Shown in pieces: positions 34,142-47,900 of a stretch of DNA of 64,000 nucleotides (position 1 is its first letter; each line of letters opens with the position of its first letter). The translations under genes and the position numbers were made by a program. The stretch lies in contig NC_045143.1 of the NCBI RefSeq assembly GCF_008831285.2, forward strand, positions 11,789,503-11,853,502, written 5' to 3'. This stretch comes from Nymphaea colorata (Eukaryota > Streptophyta > Magnoliopsida > Nymphaeales > Nymphaeaceae). The notes below the pieces were generated by a model. It was given only the letters and a program-made list of their open reading frames with translations. It made no database searches and was not told the origin of the DNA.

Positions 34142-35120
34142 TTAAAATTCTACTCAACATGTCGGCTGAGCGGTTATCCTCTCCCTTTATTTGTTCAAAG
34201 GTGACCTTATAATTTTGGTTTATTAAAGTACTTTTAAAGGATATCCATCTCCTTTACCTTATAATTTTGGTTTATTAAAGTACTTTTAAAGGATATCCAT
34301 CTCCTTTACCTTATAATTTTGGTTTATTAAAGTACTTTTAAAGGATATCCATCTCCTTTACCTTATCCTTTTTGAGTTTTTATTTTCATAAAATTTGACA
34401 ATGGCATCATAATCTGTCCTTACTAATATTTCCTTTTTATTGAGCAAAAAATTGTCTAAAACTATTCAACCCATATATTACGGTTAAGATTTCGTGATCG
34501 ATGCGACTGGTAAGTCCCCTTAGTTTTTTTATATTGGCCACTACTGTATCTCCAAACGACTTCTGTTGTTTATGGAGTACATTCATTAGGCTTTCTTTTT
34601 AACATTGTGCCCTACCCATTAAAACATCTATATGTTTCAATTATTAAAAAATCTGATTCTAGGGGGCCATATACATTTCTGGTAAATGTTTGATGCCTTC
34701 CTTGACCCTGTCTATTTGTTTTAAATCTTTTAAATTAAAATTTTTAACACCTATTTGGCCAAGTTTGCTATATAAAGGACCAACCATTTTCCCTTATTCC
34801 TTAATAGATGGTCTCGCATAATTGACCAATCCTAAAAAACTCTTGCAAACTTTTGATATCATGTATTCCAAATTCTAAGGCCTTTGTGGCTATATGTAGT
34901 TATAACTTAATCTTTCCTTCACCAATTTTTCCACCTACGTATTCTACATGTTTTTGGAAAAATAGTTGTTTCTTAATAATTCTCCTAGTACTATTTTAGG
35001 TGGCCTACATATTCCTGCTAAGTTTTGATCTAGCTCTGGGACTTAAATTGATTTTTCAATTTAGCTTTTCTGTTATCTAAAAAATTTTCATTATTTAATT
35101 CATTAAACAAGTGCATGTCA
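34142..35120 (-). pseudogene. caulimovirid reverse transcriptase / RNase H remnant
   Basis: Minus strand. The RT C-terminal connection carries SFLGLVNYARPSI (about 34845-34805), then PLYSKLG near 34765, an RNase H part (EILTVIYGLNSF near 34490-34450) and the terminal word EDNRSADMLSR near 34185-34150. Upstream (about 35110-35040) are the words also seen at 24.2 kb. The RT palm with its catalytic aspartates was not recognised, and multiple stops plus the 52-bp triplication destroy the frame. Confidence 0.75.
34205..34360. repeat. 52-bp unit, three perfect tandem copies
   Basis: Unit starts at 34205, 34257 and 34309 (beginning ccttataattttggttt), inside the RNase H remnant. The plus-strand relative near 30960-31005 has one copy. 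As 52 is not a multiple of 3, it breaks the frame. Confidence 0.95.
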
Positions 35121-35250
35121 GTAATTAATTGAATTATTACATTATATAAACTTCAAGAAATTAATTAACCCCATCTATAAATGGAAAAAAAATATGACAA
35201 ATAAAAATAATTGAAAATATAAAAAACCTTTAACAAAAATTGGTAAAAAT

Positions 35251-36260
35251 TGAAATTCTTTATAATAGATAACTAATTTTTATGAGTAGCATTAAATAAG
35301 AAAAGTAAAAAAAAAATATAAAATTGTAAACATGATAATTGATTGATAAAGGAAGCCAGCACTAACAAAATTAATCTTAAATTTTCTTGACACATAATTC
35401 CTCCAAATAAAAACAAAATTTTTTAATAAATACAAATGTATTTAATTATTCGATTAATGGATATAGTGTTTAATTAAACATGTTTATATAAACTATTTTC
35501 ATTAACCTAATTAAATAAATAAGATTTCTTAAATAATTTATTTGTTTGATAGGAAATAATAGAGGAAACTTCAATGAAAAACTTCAACAAAATTTGACAT
35601 TTTTTATAATGTAAAAATTAATATTGAATAAATATGTTTAGTATTGGACAAAGATGCAGAACTCATAGAAAAGTTTGTTGTTGGATTGTTAGTTACATAT
35701 ATATTAATCAAGTAAATTAGTTAGTGTAATGATATACACACGTCTCTAGCATTTGAATGATACTACATAATTTGCAAATCTAAGAACAAAAACTTCTGTT
35801 TAATTTAATCAATTAGTAGTTACTTCATTTGACCAAACAACAAATGTATGTAACAACATGTTCATACTAGTAGCAGAAAATGCTTGGTTCACGTAGCTTT
35901 ACGACTTATTTTATTTTTTCTGGCATAACACTTTTACATTGTTCATGGGCATCAAAATTTTGTATGAAGCTTTTTTTCTTGAAAACATTTAATATGCAGA
36001 AATAGAAAACTTGTTGTTGATCTTGAAGAAATAATGTTGATGGAAGCCCTATCACTTCACATCCAATATTATGCAAAGTTTATGCAGGTAAATCCAAAGA
36101 TAAAGCTCAAAGTTGCACCAAATGTGTTGCCTCTAGAGACCCAATGCCAAAAGGTGAACTAAAGGTCCAAAGCAAGCTGTACCAAATGTGTCGGTTCTGG
36201 GTCTAGTCACTCTGCAAAAGATGCTCTAGCTGAGTTCTAGGTCTAGTTCCAGCCGAGTTT
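35251..36260. other. very AT-rich DNA, nothing recognised
   Basis: No reading frame or repeat structure that I can support. Confidence 0.5.
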
Positions 36261-36261
36261 G

Positions 36262-36640
36262 TGGCCCTTAAGAGTAGAGATGTCAACTTATCAGATTCAA
36301 ACCGTATATACCTTTTATCATATCTAATTTTTTGGATATTCATATATTCATATTCAGATTCAAATTTGAATGCAATTGAAAAAAATTCTATAATATATCG
36401 AATCAGACTTTTAAATCTACATCTGATTCGGATCTGAATCCGACTTTTAAGTTATATTCGAATCTGATCCGAACAACTTTTTAGTTCTATTTGAACTTAA
36501 TCTGAATCAACTACTAAGTCATATCCTAATCCGATTCGAACATGACTTTTAATCCGTATGTAAATCCAACTTTTAAACTCTATATGAATTCAATTCAAAA
36601 TCTAATTTTATTAATTAGCTAAATGTGAAACATATGTATC
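36262..36640. mobile_element. hAT-like non-autonomous element candidate
   Basis: Begins near TAGAGATGTCAACTTATC, a common hAT left end, and is filled with repeats of the GATTCGGATCTGAATCCGA / AATCCGATTCGAAC type, like hAT subterminal repeats. I could not place the right end or a target duplication. Confidence 0.4.
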
Positions 36641-39600
36641 TACATTCAGAATTTGAACCTTAGTCAAATTTAATAAAGTAAGTCAAAAAATTTTTGTTTG
36701 AAACATGTACCAATATTGCAGTAAATAATGAAGGAACACATTTAGGTTGTCTACAGATTGTATTTTCAATATCATAATTAAGGAACTAACATATCTAATC
36801 AAGGCAAATACAATTGCATGCTCAGATCGTGAGTACCAAGCCATTTGAGTTGGATTTTGGTGTTGTATTATATTTAATAAGGTAATAATTACAAAGGAAA
36901 AATTATCATATGTTTTTATCATTTTCTTGAACAAAATGGTGTGTAACGTACTTCTGGTTTAAGCTGAACCAACTCCACATGTATATATAAGACAACAAAA
37001 CATGACCACCACTTGAGAGAGAATGAACAGCCAAATGTTTCAAAATGAAGCCTACAAGGATTTACCCGTCTTGAAGTAACAAGAAATAGACACATGTCAT
37101 CAGTCAACAAACCAAAAGAAGTAGACAAGGCTAGCCAATGATTTAGGTCTATGGGTGCTAATTGAATATGAATTAATAACTTTGTGGATATATTACAGTA
37201 TAGTCTATTTATTACTGGTCATACTTTTTCATTTTTCCAATAAAGCTCAAGATTTCTTTCAATCATGAAATTTCTGGTACTACCACAGTTACGAGTAACA
37301 GATATTTATCTAAAAAAGACAAACAACAAGAAAATATATTCACAAGTTAATTACATGCTACAAGTCGAATGAAAGACTGCACTGCAATGAAATACCAGAC
37401 ATGCACGAGAGGTGAAATTCATCCATTCATATTCGGGTATAAAACTTGAGTAATTGTTGCGAATTATGAAGGGGGCAATGAGAGAGATCCTACAACTAAA
37501 AAAGGGAAAGTAGAATAACCAACTAATGGAAATCAAACAATAAAGAAGCACAACTCTTGCCAATATAAAATGAAAAGGTTCTCAACTAAATAAGAAGCTC
37601 CCTCCTCCCTCTTACCACTGTAATTATCTCCTCTTCACATTCACCGTCAACAGCCAGCAGCCAGCAGGCCCTCATTTTCTGTTCTCTCCTTTACCGTGAT
37701 GTTTCTTGGTGGTGTCTTGAGGAAGAAACGATTAATCTATTATTGGGTGGTGCCTTCAGGAAGAGAGAGAGAGAGAAAGAAAGAAGGAGAGAGAGAAAGA
37801 GTCAATAGTCTCCACAAACATGGAATAGAAGAATCAATAGTAAACAAAAAACGTACTTAGAAAACATGTGAACAGGCGGGAAATTGAAAAGAAAGAAAAA
37901 TATATGCAAACTAGATTAATATAGTGTTATTTAAAAATATTTATATTTACTCTATTTTTCTCACTAGTTGGTAACCATATAGTTACATGTAAGTTAAGTT
38001 CAGCGCGCTTTTGTTTTTTAAATGGCCTTGATTACTTTTTAGAACAAAAAATAAAATATATATGTTGTTACCACTTTATATAAGCTTATACATGTATAAG
38101 AATTAGATGCATTTAATTATCCAATCAATTTTAAGTTCATTTGAATACCATATGAAATTTGACAGTGGAAAAATTAGTCATTTGAATTTAAAATTTCTTT
38201 TGACTATATCAATTTTCATTTCTACAAAGTAATACAGCAATTTATTATTTATTTATTAAATTTTTCTTTAACTGAGTAAAGTTTTGTACATCCATTTTTT
38301 TGTATTTATAAAAGTTATCCAAGATTTTGCTTTCGTAAACAATTTTGCATGGTGATCACTGACCAAAGAAAGTTACTTCCTAATAAGATTTCTTATGTGA
38401 TGCTATTGAGAGTCACCATAGAATATCTAGTGTACATGATGAACTATATATCACAATATTTGCAAGTCTCTGTAGTGGTGGGGTTGATATTTTTATTAAT
38501 CAGTCTCCTGTTTTAAAATTTGCCTATGCGAAATATAGTTATAGAGTTAAGTCCCAAACAGAGTGTGTGGAACTACAGGGAACCATTACTATTATTAAAA
38601 TTATTTCTACAATATTAGCTAATCTTAAGTTAACATCTTCAATTCCTAATTAATTATTTGATTTTTTTGCTTTCTAAATATTATTTTTATATTATTATTG
38701 TTTTTATACTAGTAGTATTTTGTTATAAATAACTTCAACCTTCTTAGCAATTTTTGTTTAAGGTCTTTATATTATTTTCAATTGCTTTTGTATACCATCT
38801 ATTTTTTTTATTTTGATGTTGATTTCATTAAGTAACTCTATTGAAGTTTATTTACAAATAAACTAATTAGTTATTAGAGTATGCATGTTTGATTTAATTA
38901 AAAAACATTGTTTAGATAATAAAAAGCTTATATGAAACGTTGGATAACGAAAAAGTCGTCTGAAATATGAATTTGGAGTCTCAATTATGGAAAATATATG
39001 TCGAAAAGTTTGAAGTCTCAAATAGTGATCATAGGTCATTATTCTTATATAATTAAGTTTGTTTTATTTATATTAATATTATTTCAAAAATAGTAGTCTT
39101 TTATTTTCATAAGCTTGTTTATATAATATTAGTTCTTCATTTCAAATAAATTTTTTTTGGACAAATCTTATATGGTTTTTGATTCAATCTTACCACAGGT
39201 TGCGGTATACGAGATATGGAAGGTCAAGATCGATTGGCTAAAAACGAACTTGTGCTATCAATTGGTTACTAGAAAAAAGAAAGAAGTGTAATTAAAACCC
39301 ATAATATTTCAATGTGAATACCAAACAATAAAAGGAAAAAAAATACAAAATCTGAACAAGTTGCCTTCTGTGATTGGTCCACCCGTGTTGTGTTCATCTT
39401 TGCATGTCGACTTTTATATAGGAACTGTGTTCATAAATTATGTTAAAATTTTACGTTTGTTCTTTCGGTTAATCCTTCTGTCTAAAAATCCCAGCTTTCC
39501 GATGGGTTACGGTTTCAAGACACAAAAAAGCCATTAGCTCCATTGTCAGGTATAACTTTATGTAATTTATGTTTATCATAAACAAAAAGTGTTACCACTG

Positions 39601-39715
39601 TCACCTATGCCAGTGGAAGGCACTTACGTGATGTAAAATTGTTTATTGACTCAAAACTTGAGAGGAACTTTTTTCACCGAAGACTGAAAACAAAGCAGGA
39701 ACCCCATGGTCGGAT
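36641..39715. other. AT-rich intergenic DNA, no gene recognised
   Basis: No protein family recognised. A C/T-rich stretch at about 37590-37700 followed by a GA-rich tract (37760-37800) might be a promoter/leader, but no coding exon follows on either strand. Confidence 0.45.
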
Positions 39716-39719
39716 TTCG

Positions 39720-40470
39720 ATAAGCTATTGCAATAAAGAATTATCAGCCATTGGCACAAACAATATATTCTGCAACATCAATGGCTAGGTATAAGACCAC
39801 TAAGGCGAGCTGATACTGACTGAATACTCTTGTGGGCTTTTCAACAAACAAATGGGAAGCGTTCACAACAAGCATCTGCCACAAAAGGTGGTAAGTGTTT
39901 GTGTGCTAAGATGTTTCGTTTTAAGAAGCACACAGTAACAACATACAAAAGTAGAAAGATTCTCTCAACCAGGTTTCTCTAAGAATTAGTTACCACAGAA
40001 AGTGGTGTTCCCACCCATTCATGTGTGCCCTCACTGAACTGTTTTGCCGAAACAATGCCAACTTGAGGTCCAAGTTGTGCAAGCTTGATATTCTACTTTT
40101 ATATATATATATATATATATAGAAATTGAATGGTGACACTAGATTTTTTAGAGTCATCCAACCATTTAATCTGCACATTTTCATCATATAATATTAGTTT
40201 ACACATTTTTCTTTTTGTTTTCTTTAACCATTCATCTCCTTTAAACGAATGACTTTGATGATGACTTTGATGATATGGTTATGTGACTATAGATGAACAG
40301 AGCCATTGTTCACTCTCTTTTGTGATATACTGTGTTATATGGATAAGTGTTACTTGTGGTCATTTGCGAATATATATCAAAAGCTGATGGCCCTTTTCTT
40401 GACTTCCAGCAGTTGAGGGCCTTTTGTTGTAGCTTCAATGTGTAATTTTTTGTTATAATTCCTGAATGAA
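39720..40470. repeat. unclassified dispersed repeat, copy 3 (modules in reversed order)
   Basis: Module B is at 39720-40090 (GCCATTGGCACAAACAATAT, CCACAAAAGGTGGT, TGTTCCCACCCATTC) and module A at 40350-40460 (CAGCAGTTGAGGGCC). In copy 1 A precedes B. An (AT)n tract at 40100-40121 separates them. Confidence 0.6.
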
Positions 40471-40474
40471 AAAC

Positions 40475-42032
40475 AATTGGAAAAAATTATTTGATTGTCA
40501 TATATAACGTACGTCTACGCCAAATGTGATCAATAGATAGGAATCGTACAGTTAATTAGTTTCCTTTATGTTATGAATAATCTAATTATCCACGGTTATT
40601 TCTATGCTTGTAAACAATTATAATAATCTAAACTAATTAAAAAAGAAAAGGAAGATAGAAAATTGCGGGATTCACATATATAAGCAGTATACTTAAATTT
40701 GTCCATCGGGATCACCGGATTCCCTGTCTCTAATCTCAAGATGTGTGAAGACCCTTGGGTTCTTCTTAATTGAGATATAAAGTGAATACGTTTTGAATGG
40801 GGTTGGCCCAATGCTTGTCGTAGGGACGGTTTGACATTCAATTTTTATTTCGATTGTCAGTAGTTTCAACCTCATGTATTTTAAAAATGAGTATTATTGA
40901 TGGTGCAGCATTTTTAATACCAAAAGCAGGTCCTGTATCTTATAAGATACAAAGGGTTAAATAGAAGCTTCGGTTTCCCGCTCATCCTAAGATATCGAGG
41001 AATAGACATAAGATTATGAATGAATTGAATTTAACTGATCATCTGGTATATATCAGCTAATAAAGTTTTTAGTTTATTTTTAAATTTTAAAACCCAACAT
41101 TTTCCCAAATCGTGGTAACACTTATCGTCTCCTCTTCGATATTCACTGGTAACAACAGCATGTATGGGACGGACCTCTGCGATCGGCAGGTGCATCCGGC
41201 CGGCAGCAAGTGCCTTTGTTATGCGTCCTTACAAAGGCACACTCAATTTCAGGGGCAAAGGGGCACACTTTGGTGAAGGACAATGGCCATCTATTGCCTC
41301 CACTACTGCCATTTTTTTTAAGCCTTTTTAATCTCTGTAACCCATAGACTTTAGCTTTACAGCATTAGTTTTTCTTTCTGTAAAGTGGCGCGTTCGCTTC
41401 GAAAGAAAATTATTTTTGAGCAAGGCAGAAGCGCACTAGAAAAGCATGTCATCATCTGCAGGATGCGCGTCATTCCCCAGTGTAAGCCTTTATAAGAGTT
41501 TCCTCCCTCTCTTTCTATCTCTTCAGGTTGGTATTATTGCAGGTGAAGAAGGAGAAGGAGAAGGAATGGAGCCGTGGAGGAAGACTGGTTCTCATTCACT
41601 GCAACCAACCATGAAAGCAGTATTCCATCTACCTGCCCTTATTCCAGGTCCGAAACTTTTGATCTGTTTTTCTCTCCTTATATTACCTCTCTCTTTCTTA
41701 CATGCTCATGCCAAAGGCGGAGCCACAAGTGTGTTTGTGAGGGCAGTTGCACACACCATTCCCACAGAATCTATATATTTACGTATCGTTTACATATTTG
41801 TGCTCCTTAATTATTTAATGACTCCTGCACTCACAGCAGCATTAGAAAGAATTGGTCAGTTGTTGTTCACCAGAAGTATTATACATCATTGTTAATTCCA
41901 AAAGCTGCACACACAAACTCTCTTTCTCTAGGTAGGCCTGAATTCTTTAATGGTGTCTACCACTTCTGCATAACAAGGCTATTCCCCTGTTGATTCTTCT
42001 CTTCCAATACCTAAAATCAACACAGACACACC

Positions 42033-42034
<2 letters not shown>
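40475..42034. other. no gene supported
   Basis: A 149-codon open frame at 41446-41895 has an ATG and low-complexity content, but no recognised domain and no splice structure, so I do not call it a gene. Confidence 0.45.

Positions 42035-42119
<85 letters not shown>
42035..42119. repeat. (CT)n(AT)n microsatellite
   Basis: About 18 CT units pass directly into about 24 AT units. Confidence 0.95.
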
Positions 42120-42121
<2 letters not shown>

Positions 42122-44640
42122 CTATATATATCCGCACTTTGCGGAGATTTTGTCTGAACTGTAGCAATGTGATAATGATGAGAGCATGGTGGTGATGATG
42201 GAAGCGTGCTCAATGGCACTAGGCGCCGGGCCGCTTCATATGATCATCCACCAACAACAAGAAAAGAATTTCCTACTCTTTCATCTACTTTTGTAGGCAC
42301 GGCCAAGAAACAAATAAAATATCCCGAGAACCTTTTCTTGGATTTTATGTCATTCCGAGCTCTTTTTCTCGGTATTATATGGGGAAAATGCAACAAAAAA
42401 TACTTTTAAAATTAAAATTTAATTTTGTAGCTGAGATAAACTGCAATATATATGTGCTTTTCTAAGTGAAAATGGTTTTAAATAGCACTTTAAAGCGTTG
42501 TGCACAGGAGTGTGCAATAAGTAAAGTATCTTTGAAAAAAATTAAAAAGAATTAAAAAGACAAAATAAAAAGTTACTAAAATATTCAAAGTCTAAAGAAT
42601 ATAGTTTTTATAAAAAGTTTTTAAAATGCCTCAATCTCCGTGAGCCGAGCTCGATCTCCTTTGTTAAAATATTCCATGTGAAGTAACCTTCGCCATTGCT
42701 TATTTTGTAGGCGTGAAAACCCATGTATGCTATAACAATAGGATATTGGGATTTGCGTTACGAAAACATGGTGCCGTTTAGATTGGAACGTGGCTCATGT
42801 TATTGTTTATCAGATCCAGATCCAAAACAGTTGTGTTTTTTCAATGAGCAAATGAGCAGGAAGGAGCTCATGGTTTATACTGTTGAAAGTTTCATGCTCT
42901 GGCTCTCGTTATAGAGTTGTTTTGAGACCTAAGTGGTATTCCAATATTATCTATTCGTAAATGAACTGAACCGCATCTAAACCATTATTTTTATTGAGAC
43001 CCGAGCTATGGGGTCCACAGTTTTCAGTTTGGTTTTACCCAGCATTTAAGCCATTTCAGGTGAAAATCCAAGATTTGAGATCCGACCCGCTTCTCACGAT
43101 CACCGAGGTTTTGGTCCCCCAAAGGTTGATTTTACAAGTGTTGGTGGAATTGCAAAATTACCTTGAAATTAGCGTCATTGGAACACATATATCGTGATAT
43201 TTTTCTCAAAACGATGTGGCTCTGTTTTCACTTAAAAGCTCACTCAATTCTCGGATAAAAACCCACGTTTGAATATTCTAGTACCCGTTTGAATAGGATA
43301 AAAGGTTTGAAATGAAACTGAGCTTTAATTTGTCACATCACTAAAAATTATGGAATTTCATAGCAGGGAACTTATTACTCTTATTAGAATTATCATGTCT
43401 TTCATATTAACAAATCAAAGATGTGATCTTTGTGTCTTGTTGTGTTACATTTATATTTTTCTTGTTTCATCATCTACACATACGCCAAGATTTTCTCCCC
43501 AAAACCCAAAAAATTTTAAATATCTCAAGATCTTGGCCCGCCTAGATTCCCCAGAGAGGAAATTATTTGCTATGAGGCTTTGGCTTTACATGCCTTCACC
43601 TCATGAAGGAAATTTAAAAGAAAACAAAGAGGAAAAGAGGAAGGAAAAGAAATCCTATATAGGAAATGAGCTCTATATTTTTCCTTCTGGTTTTTGGTTC
43701 ACAGCTTTCGATCACAATGGTCTCTGAGATGTCGTCATGGTGAATATAAAGGACATTCAAAGCATCTGACCCACTGACCATTCTCAGAGACAAGAGACGC
43801 CTCTTTGACTGCTGCCTCCCCCTCTCTTTCTCTCTCTCACCCCACCACACCCGAACACATAATCTATGAATCCTTGGAGAGAAGATGCGTACAAAATATG
43901 AGTACAAGGAGAAAGAGAGACTGGTTGACTCCGCTTTTGAATTTGAAAGAGTGTCTTTGAGATTTCAATGACATGAATGACGCTCCGATTTATACGCAAC
44001 AGATGTTGTGAGTTGCTCCATAAATTCCACGCTTTGACTGAAGAAACTCCCTCTCTCTTCTTCTTGAGACTTGGGGGTTTCAAAAGTTTGAACGCTTTGT
44101 TGGTTCCTCTTTCCTATCCTTTTGATATTACCACGATGGTGTTTTTGAGGGCCATGGTCCATTCACCAAAGCAGATGAAAAGGAAATTAAAGAAAATGGG
44201 GTGAAAACCCCAATTCCCCATCTTCTCCTGTGAGTGTTTTTTCTGGGGACTGCTGCTGCTTTTCTTTTAATTATTATTTTTCTCTCTTTCCTCAACTCGT
44301 CCAAATAAATATTCCCTTCTTTCCCTGCTTGTTGACTCGCTTTCTCCAAAAGCTGAAATGGGCCTGTTTGAATCTTGTACAGATTGATCCCTGCTTTATT
44401 CCTTAGCAGGAGAAGGAGGAAGAGGTACACAGGTTCAAGGTTTTGTGGGGGGCCTTCTTGGTGCTTTCCTTTGTGAAGATTGAGGCTTGGGATTCCTTTG
44501 GGGCTATTGATTAGTGCCTGATTAGTGCTGAACTAAGCATAGTACGAAGTCTTGCTCGTTTGGTTAATAAGATGTTTTTTCTTTTTTCTTTTGGTGCTAC
44601 TTGATTTGCTGCAAAGCGGTGGCATTTTCTGCTACTGAAC
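42120..44640. other. no gene recognised; distal upstream region of the kinase gene
   Basis: No coding family seen. From about 43700 the sequence is rich in CT and may include distal promoter or a 5' UTR exon of the kinase gene; a tctgcag acceptor-like site at about 44655 would suit a 5' UTR intron. Confidence 0.35.
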
Positions 44641-44912
44641 TCTCACTATCTCGTCTGCAGCATTCAGCTGCTTGCTTTAGCGGTACAATACATGTACTGT
44701 TCATTCACAGCCTCATTTCCACAGTTTAAGTTGCTCCATGTCGAAGCCACAGGTCCCTGGTCTTTGCTCCATTAATGCAGAAAAGTTCTAGACCCGGAAA
44801 AGTTCTGTTAGGAGGGTGCGTGCTTGTGCTGGTGAGCAAGATTGGTTCTTCTGGGCCATAGCATTCTGTATCAGTTGGTGGAAGAAAGAACGGAGAGAGA
44901 ATAGAGCAGGCA

Positions 44913-47900
44913 ATGGCAGCTGCAACTAGTACAGATATAGTTGAAGAGGTGGACTCACTATGTCAATCCATGAGCACCTCAAATATTGAGGGCGGTAGCC
45001 TTAAGTGCAGGGATCCTAATGCGGGCGTCCCATTGAGTGGACCACTGAGCTCCAGTGTTAGTAGTATGGACCTCAGTTTCAAGAGCAGCCTCAGCAGTAC
45101 AATCACCACTGGTACGAACAGTGTAAAGAACAGCACCTGCAGCAAGCTGAGTGATGGCCTGAAACTCAGTGATCGGTCCTCTTTTGAAGGGAAGAAAGGT
45201 GAACTTAGTAGAGCTGCTGAAAGCTCCAAAATTGCACAAGTGGACTCCATGGATAGTGGAAAGAGCAGCTTGAGCATGGCAAGCTATTGCAGTGGTGTGT
45301 CTGATAGCAATGATAGCATAAGCGCATGCTATTCGAGCCCGATTGGTGTAGCAACCAAGCCCCATAAGGGCAATGACCTGAGATGGGATGCCATTCAGTA
45401 TGTCCAGTCCAAGGATGGACCATTGGGGTTAAACCATTTTAGGCTGCTTAAGAAACTCGGCTGTGGAGACATTGGGAGTGTATATCTGGCTGAACTGAGA
45501 GGAACAGGCTGCTTATTTGCCATGAAAGTTATGGACAAGAACTCCTTGGCAAGCAAGAAGAAACTGTTGAGGGCGCAGACAGAGCGAGAAATCCTTCTGT
45601 CCTTGGACCACCCATTCTTGCCAACTCTGTACTCACATTTTGAGACAGAGAAGTTCTCTTGCTTGGTGATGGAGTTCTGCAGCGGTGGCGATCTCCATAT
45701 GCTACGGCAACGGCAGCCTGGAAAACACTTTCAAGAACATGCCGCGCGGTGAGTGTGACCTTCTTTTGCCTCCGGTGATTAATTCTTCATCTGAAGCCTT
45801 TACATTATGTACTGCTTGTTTTGCTTTGAAATCCGTGAAACTCTGTTTATTTTTTATTCATTTGCATTTAGATGGTTTGCAAGTTCATGAGAATCTAGCT
45901 CGTTGGGACCCTTTACTTCGGTTTCTATTTAAGAATAAAATGCACTGGTATAAGGCTTGTAATCTCACAAGATGCCTCAAAGAGGAAAGATCAATCAGCA
46001 TTTAGAATGAGACGACTTGGATTTAACATTAATATTGGCCGGAAACTATTATTATTAATATATCCCTTTCTAATAAGCTGTAGGCAAGAACAATGGGCAG
46101 AAGCGTGGAATACTTTTAATGTTCTTCTCGCAATAAGATAAAAGGTCAACTTGATTCCTGTTTTTTTGTAGATGTCAGCTCTCTAGTTAGCGTGCTTGCA
46201 TCTTCTAGACCTGTTTTATGTATATCAATTATCTGGGACATTAACAATTTGCATTTTGGCTTCAGTTATAGGTATTCAAGCGAAGAGATATCTGTTCTAT
46301 ACTCGTCAGCACAAAGCCATTAAGTATATATAACTCCAAACACTGGAACAAGCAAGACAGACCACATAAACTGGATTTGCTAGATCGAACAATTTTTGTT
46401 AATATATGCATAGCACCTGGATGGACTAACTTGGTTGATTTTTACTGCTTGTCATTGTGTTCTTCTTAAGAGCCTCAACTTACCTAGTCAGGATCACATT
46501 ACTACCTTGGGGTACTTAATAGTTAATAGCTACAATTTACTCTTTATTGGGCTCCACAGGTTCATTTTCATTAATCACCTGCATCTCTAAATGCTTCACT
46601 GCCTATCCAACACTGTGTACTTTTCTGTTTAGATACCTGCAATTAATGAAGTGGCGCCAAACCTCATATTTGTATTTTTTATCCTTAAATGCTAAGGTTA
46701 TTGTTAGACAGTTCTGGAATGTGAGATGAGGCTAATGCATCTGGATATTATAGGTCACTTGCCTTTGTAAAGAATATTTAAAGATTATCTAAGAGCATAT
46801 AGAATGTAGATCTGATAGAGGCTATTATAAAGGAGAGGTGATCATGAGAGGTAGGCAGCAAATGGGAGGATCTGAAACTAGAATCTTCTGAGTTATATTA
46901 CATGTATCTGCCGATTTTCAGTTATTAGCATCGAGGAACACAAAGTGGCAAAGAATGGAGGACAAAAGAAGACTTCCAATTAATTATTTATTTTCTCAAT
47001 CAAAATATGAAGTTGTGTGTTGTCCTTTTAAGGATATGGTGGTGAATAAGATTATATAGAAAGCAAGTGAAGTATGACTGACATACTGGACTATGAGATA
47101 TAGGATGACTGAAGTTCCCATAATTTCCAACTGTATTTTTGTCTCAAGGTACATTTATTAACCATTAGTCTTAGATTATTGCGTGGCTGCCATGAATTTG
47201 CAGCATCTTATTTGATAATTGTGATCACTACGACAAAGTGAGATGGTTAGAATTTAGTGTTACATATTTCAAGCTTAAACTGAAACACCTTCATGAAGTT
47301 TCACATGATTCTTGTATGGAAAATGCATGAGAGCGTTGCATATTGGTGAACTTTTTCTTATACTTTTCTTTATGGTCAGCCGCCACTGCAGACCACAAAC
47401 ATTCTTCATGAATATTTATTTCCTGGTACCTAATGAGGCATGAAGCAAAGTATTTGAAGCTTCCTCTTTCTGGTGGGATTGGTTTGAATTGCCTTCCTCA
47501 TTGCATCTTGTGTTTGTCATCATCATGACTTCCCTCTGTTTCCTTCAAGCACTTTGCTCGGTCTCCAGTTTCTGGGCAAGCGTACAAAGCCCTTTGTTGT
47601 TCAGGTATATGCTACTATCAACCAGCATTGACAATACTACCGTGTACCATATTCTTAAGCTTATGCACATGGTTGGATCGCTTCTTTTGGCAGGTTAATC
47701 TGAGGCAGATCTAGTGGCTTTCAGTTTCTTTTTGTTTGTTTTAGCTGTGTAATAAATGTAACAAGTGATGCTATTGAACTGCTCATTCTACGCATCAACA
47801 GTTTTCTTTCCTCTGAGAACATATGTAATTATGTCTATAAGTTCTATTTGTGTTATTTCTGCATTATGCATAAGTGGCAAATTGTTGTTGAATGGCTTTG

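Larger units (their letters stand above)
24110..35250. mobile_element. rearranged cluster of endogenous pararetrovirus (Caulimoviridae-like) fragments
   Basis: The cluster holds an RT/RNase H block, zinc-knuckle coding pieces, a repeated promoter with TATATAAG, and a tRNA-Met primer-binding site. The pieces lie in both orientations and in several copies; the promoter block alone occurs four times (24.7, 28.8, 29.8 and 31.6 kb). The RT/RNase H tail reads like Caulimoviridae (SFLGLVNYARPSI, PLYSKLG) rather than Ty3/gypsy. Every coding piece is cut by stops, frameshifts or breakpoints, so it is inert as a virus. Many-copy, inverted, truncated arrays are usual for endogenous caulimovirids, whose DNA enters by illegitimate recombination. 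An LTR element is a less likely alternative. Confidence 0.75.

Noticed and set aside
41446-41895. 149-codon open frame with ATG
   Set aside because: No recognised domain, low-complexity GEGEGE stretch, no splice or homology support.
44128-44430. minus-strand open frames upstream of the kinase
   Set aside because: CT-rich leader/promoter sequence; no family likeness.
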